Shown here: one piece after another, positions 61,560 through 64,000 of the stretch
Numbering within the stretch: the first letter of the stretch is position 1
Layout: the number at the start of each line of letters is the position of its first letter
Translations under genes and position numbers: made by a program
DNA from: Casuarius casuarius
Taxonomy: Eukaryota; Chordata; Aves; Casuariiformes; Casuariidae
Direction: 5' to 3'
NCBI GenBank assembly: GCA_003342895.1
Contig: PTFA01000031.1
Location: 4,164,603-4,228,602, forward strand
DNA: 64,000 bases
Notes under the pieces: model-generated
Told to the model about the DNA's origin: nothing
What the model saw: the letters and a program-made list of their open reading frames with translations, nothing else
The model's database searches: none

Positions 61560-64000
61560 GTATGAAGACCCCTCACTATCTTTTCTGAGGTTACACGTCT
61601 GACTGTGTGTTTCTAGTTAGACTGCAGCCCACTCCGGTTTTGGGGGTGACTTTTCAAATCATCCTCCGTCCATTTGCCTACAGGCCATCTGAAGAGGTTT
61701 ATATCCAGGGAGAGCCATACCCATTTCCATACCAGTCAGCCATCAGCCTGGGACCCATGCTGAATCACATGGACTTCTCTTTGTCCTGTTGGATGGGTTT
61801 GAAAAGAAAATCTGTGGGTTTTTTGAAGTCAGTGCAGCAAATTAACAGCCATTTGTCCAGTTGCTAGTGCATAATACCATCATGTCCCAACAGGCTTGTA
61901 CTGAAGGCGAGAGGTGCTGGGGCACAACCAGGCTTGGGGGAAGCCCAGACTCCTCCTGTGCGCTTGCTCATCTCTGACTGCATGATGGGTGAAACCCCCG
62001 GTCTCCCCTCCCCTTTCTGGTAGCTCGAGTGCCCACTGACCATGCTGAATTAGCGTTGAATTTCTGGTATGTGAGCAGAAAGTTCTGAGCAAAACAGGGC
62101 CAGACCCTAGGTAGCGTCTGCTGGTTTTGCTGCATGTGTCGATGGAGTGTGGGAAAACAGATGGAACGAGCTTTACCAAATGCAATTTGGAAAGCATGTA
62201 AGCATGTAGGAACGAGCGATGCAGGCAGCTATTAATACTTGAAACACTGTAGTTAAATAAGACAGCTTTTTTTAAAAAAAAAAAACAAATGCCAGGGTTT
62301 TTTTTCATAATACCACTAATTGTTAGAACACACTTGAAAGGTGTTTGCCTTGTTCCAGTCACTTCATAATGGCGTCTTTCCTACTAAGAAAACCTGAGGG
62401 AATGAGGCAGACTTGTCCACACAAGCTTTTTTTAATTTAATAGTCTATAGTTTGTTTTTTTTTCATTTCAAGATCTCATCAGTCTTTCACATGGTTTGCA
62501 GTTTGTATGTTCTGTTGCTGCCGTGCACTAGAACTGTGCTGATATTGGTTTGCATGCTTCCCTAGCAATTTGTAGGGTTTTTAGCTGAGCATGTTTAACA
62601 TGATGAAATGAGATTTCTGTCTTGCATTTCCTTTCTCCATGCCTCCAGAAAGCATGGCAGCACTACAGCACTTCTCACCTGAGGTTGATGAGGTTTTTAG
62701 GTCAGCTGGTTATTTCATGAAGTCTCAGCTATGGAGGAGAAGAGGTTCATTTCTGCAGCTGAGCCAGTCATCTCTGTTAATAAAATATTAATAAAACTCC
62801 TCAGCTATGATCAACGAGTGCTTTGCAAATATTAGTGAATCTAATTTTGACTCAAGTCTTCTGTGTCTGGCACTGCTAAGAGACAGGGAGAGTGATTTAC
62901 TTACCCCAAGTCATGGGGGAGATGCATGATGGGGCCCAGACTGGGACAGAGTTAACGTTTCCCCATCCAGATCATTAGCTAAAACATTTCAGCTACTTTT
63001 CTACTGAGGTTGCTTAGAAAGAGGTGTTTCTTAGCTGTGAGAATAGTAAGCGGTCACATTGGCACAGGGTCGAAGCAGTGTTTGGACATAGGATGGGCAT
63101 GCAAAAAGTAATTCTTCGAGTTGGGCTAGGGATAAGAATATGCTTTGAGAGAGATGCAGAGAAGACAGGATCCCTACAGGGCAGGTGTTAACCATACTGT
63201 GGCAGGGTAAAAAAAAAATCTGTTTTTATGCTATGTAAAATTCTTTTGCTGCATAATTGGAAATGTTGGTTGGGGCTATGGCTTTGTTGGATTTTAGACT
63301 TGAAGTGATGTGTTTACCATTCTGGGTGGTATGAAGTGGCTTGAGTGGGAGAGCAGTTAAAGCGGGGAGAATAAATGAAACTCACAACCTTAGCCCAGTA
63401 ACGCCAGAGTCCTCACATGGGCTTGTGGCAAGAAATCAGTGGAAGAGCATAAAACCTGTATTTTGTTGGAGAACAGGTCAGGACTTTAAAACACCAGCAA
63501 TTCAAACTGACACGTTGCCACTGTGCGAACAAGCGATCAGTAGACAAAACTGGCAGTCTTAGGTTGTTAGAGTCAACAAACCATTATGTTCAACATGGTC
63601 TGCCAAAGAAGTTTTCTTCTTTGGAAATGGCAGGTGAACAATTTCATACTGGGGAAGTTTAGATGGAGGGTGAAGTCCACTCCTCAAAATATTTGGGCGT
63701 TGTTAGGAGCCCGCTGTGCCCTGCTGGCTGCCTTCTGTCCCAGTGGAGAAGAGACAGGCTGCGGTTTCCCGCGATACTGAGCAAGCAGCGGGGCCCTCTT
63801 GCTCTGCTGAAAGTGGGTTAAGCAAGACTGAAACAAGTATAGTTTCTTGTTCACAAGTGTTCAGGGTCAGGGATTTTGACTGTGATGGAAACTAAGGGGT
63901 TCTTTACATATACAGGCATCAAAAGAGAAGCAGGCTGCAAACGTACCTCATATTTTTTGCTGTATCATCTGATACCTTTGCCGTTTACCCTCAGTAATCC
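61560..64000 (+). other. Ordinary intron to window end
   Basis: AT-rich with an A-rich tract near 62274-62284. The 160-codon minus-strand frame at 61880-62362 has no recognisable features. Exon 2 of EGFR is not reached. Confidence 0.5.

Larger units (their letters stand above)
774..64000 (+). other. EGFR: EGFR intron 1 (5' part; acceptor outside window)
   Basis: Everything after 773 is read as intron 1. Human EGFR also has an exceptionally long first intron (over 100 kb) that carries enhancers and a CA microsatellite. I searched the frames for the exon 2 product (VCQG followed by the L-domain sequence) and did not find it, so the intron exceeds 63 kb here. No other exon, tRNA, rRNA or intact mobile element was recognised. 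No typical avian CR1 LINE 3' end (the ATTCTATG-type tail or its conserved upstream block) was seen on either strand by eye. Confidence 0.85.

Noticed and set aside
61880..62362. 160-codon minus-strand frame
   Set aside because: No recognisable family, unbiased composition, ends in A/T tracts; treated as random.

Overview
This window looks like nuclear DNA from a sauropsid vertebrate, most likely a bird. It holds the promoter, the first coding exon and about 63 kb of the first intron of the epidermal growth factor receptor gene (EGFR, c-erbB1) on the + strand. The only convincing protein-coding sequence is 112 nt (662-773): a signal peptide that closely resembles, from memory, the chicken EGFR leader. 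It ends at a canonical GT donor in phase 1, as in the human gene. Exon 2 was not found, so intron 1 runs off the right edge. The long-intron architecture, the CpG-island promoter, the very low repeat density and the draft-assembly gaps (an N at 7266 and 40 N at 18139-18178) all fit a vertebrate draft genome. A turtle or crocodilian source is less likely but not excluded.

Layout. Positions 1-661 are a TATA-less, GC-rich promoter and 5' leader with GC boxes, two TCC arrays, a 40-nt all-purine GGA tract, a CACGTG E-box and a 10-codon upstream ORF. Exon 1 coding sequence is at 662-773. Positions 774 to about 1460 are the intronic half of the CpG island, with a G-quadruplex motif just past the donor and an acceptor-like pyrimidine tract at 1044-1074. 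The rest is intron with no credible gene. It contains a second CpG-rich patch at about 6.9-8.3 kb and smaller GC-rich patches near 17-18, 18.7-18.9, 19.7-20.0, 29.7-30.1, 43.2-43.4, 58.2-58.4 and 61.3-61.6 kb. It also has long A/T homopolymers, a few short tandem duplications, several perfect palindromes or hairpins, and several decayed palindromic repeats built around CATTGACTTCAATGG-type cores, which I read as relics of an ancient amniote short repeat family.

No prokaryotic, viral or otherwise novel multi-gene system is present. The many open frames in the intron show no recognisable domain or family signature. The most useful leads are regulatory: the promoter TCC/GGA architecture and uORF, the intronic CpG island, a MEIS/TGIF-type palindrome next to an E-box at 20101-20120, and the ancient repeat relics, which could be tested for exaptation.
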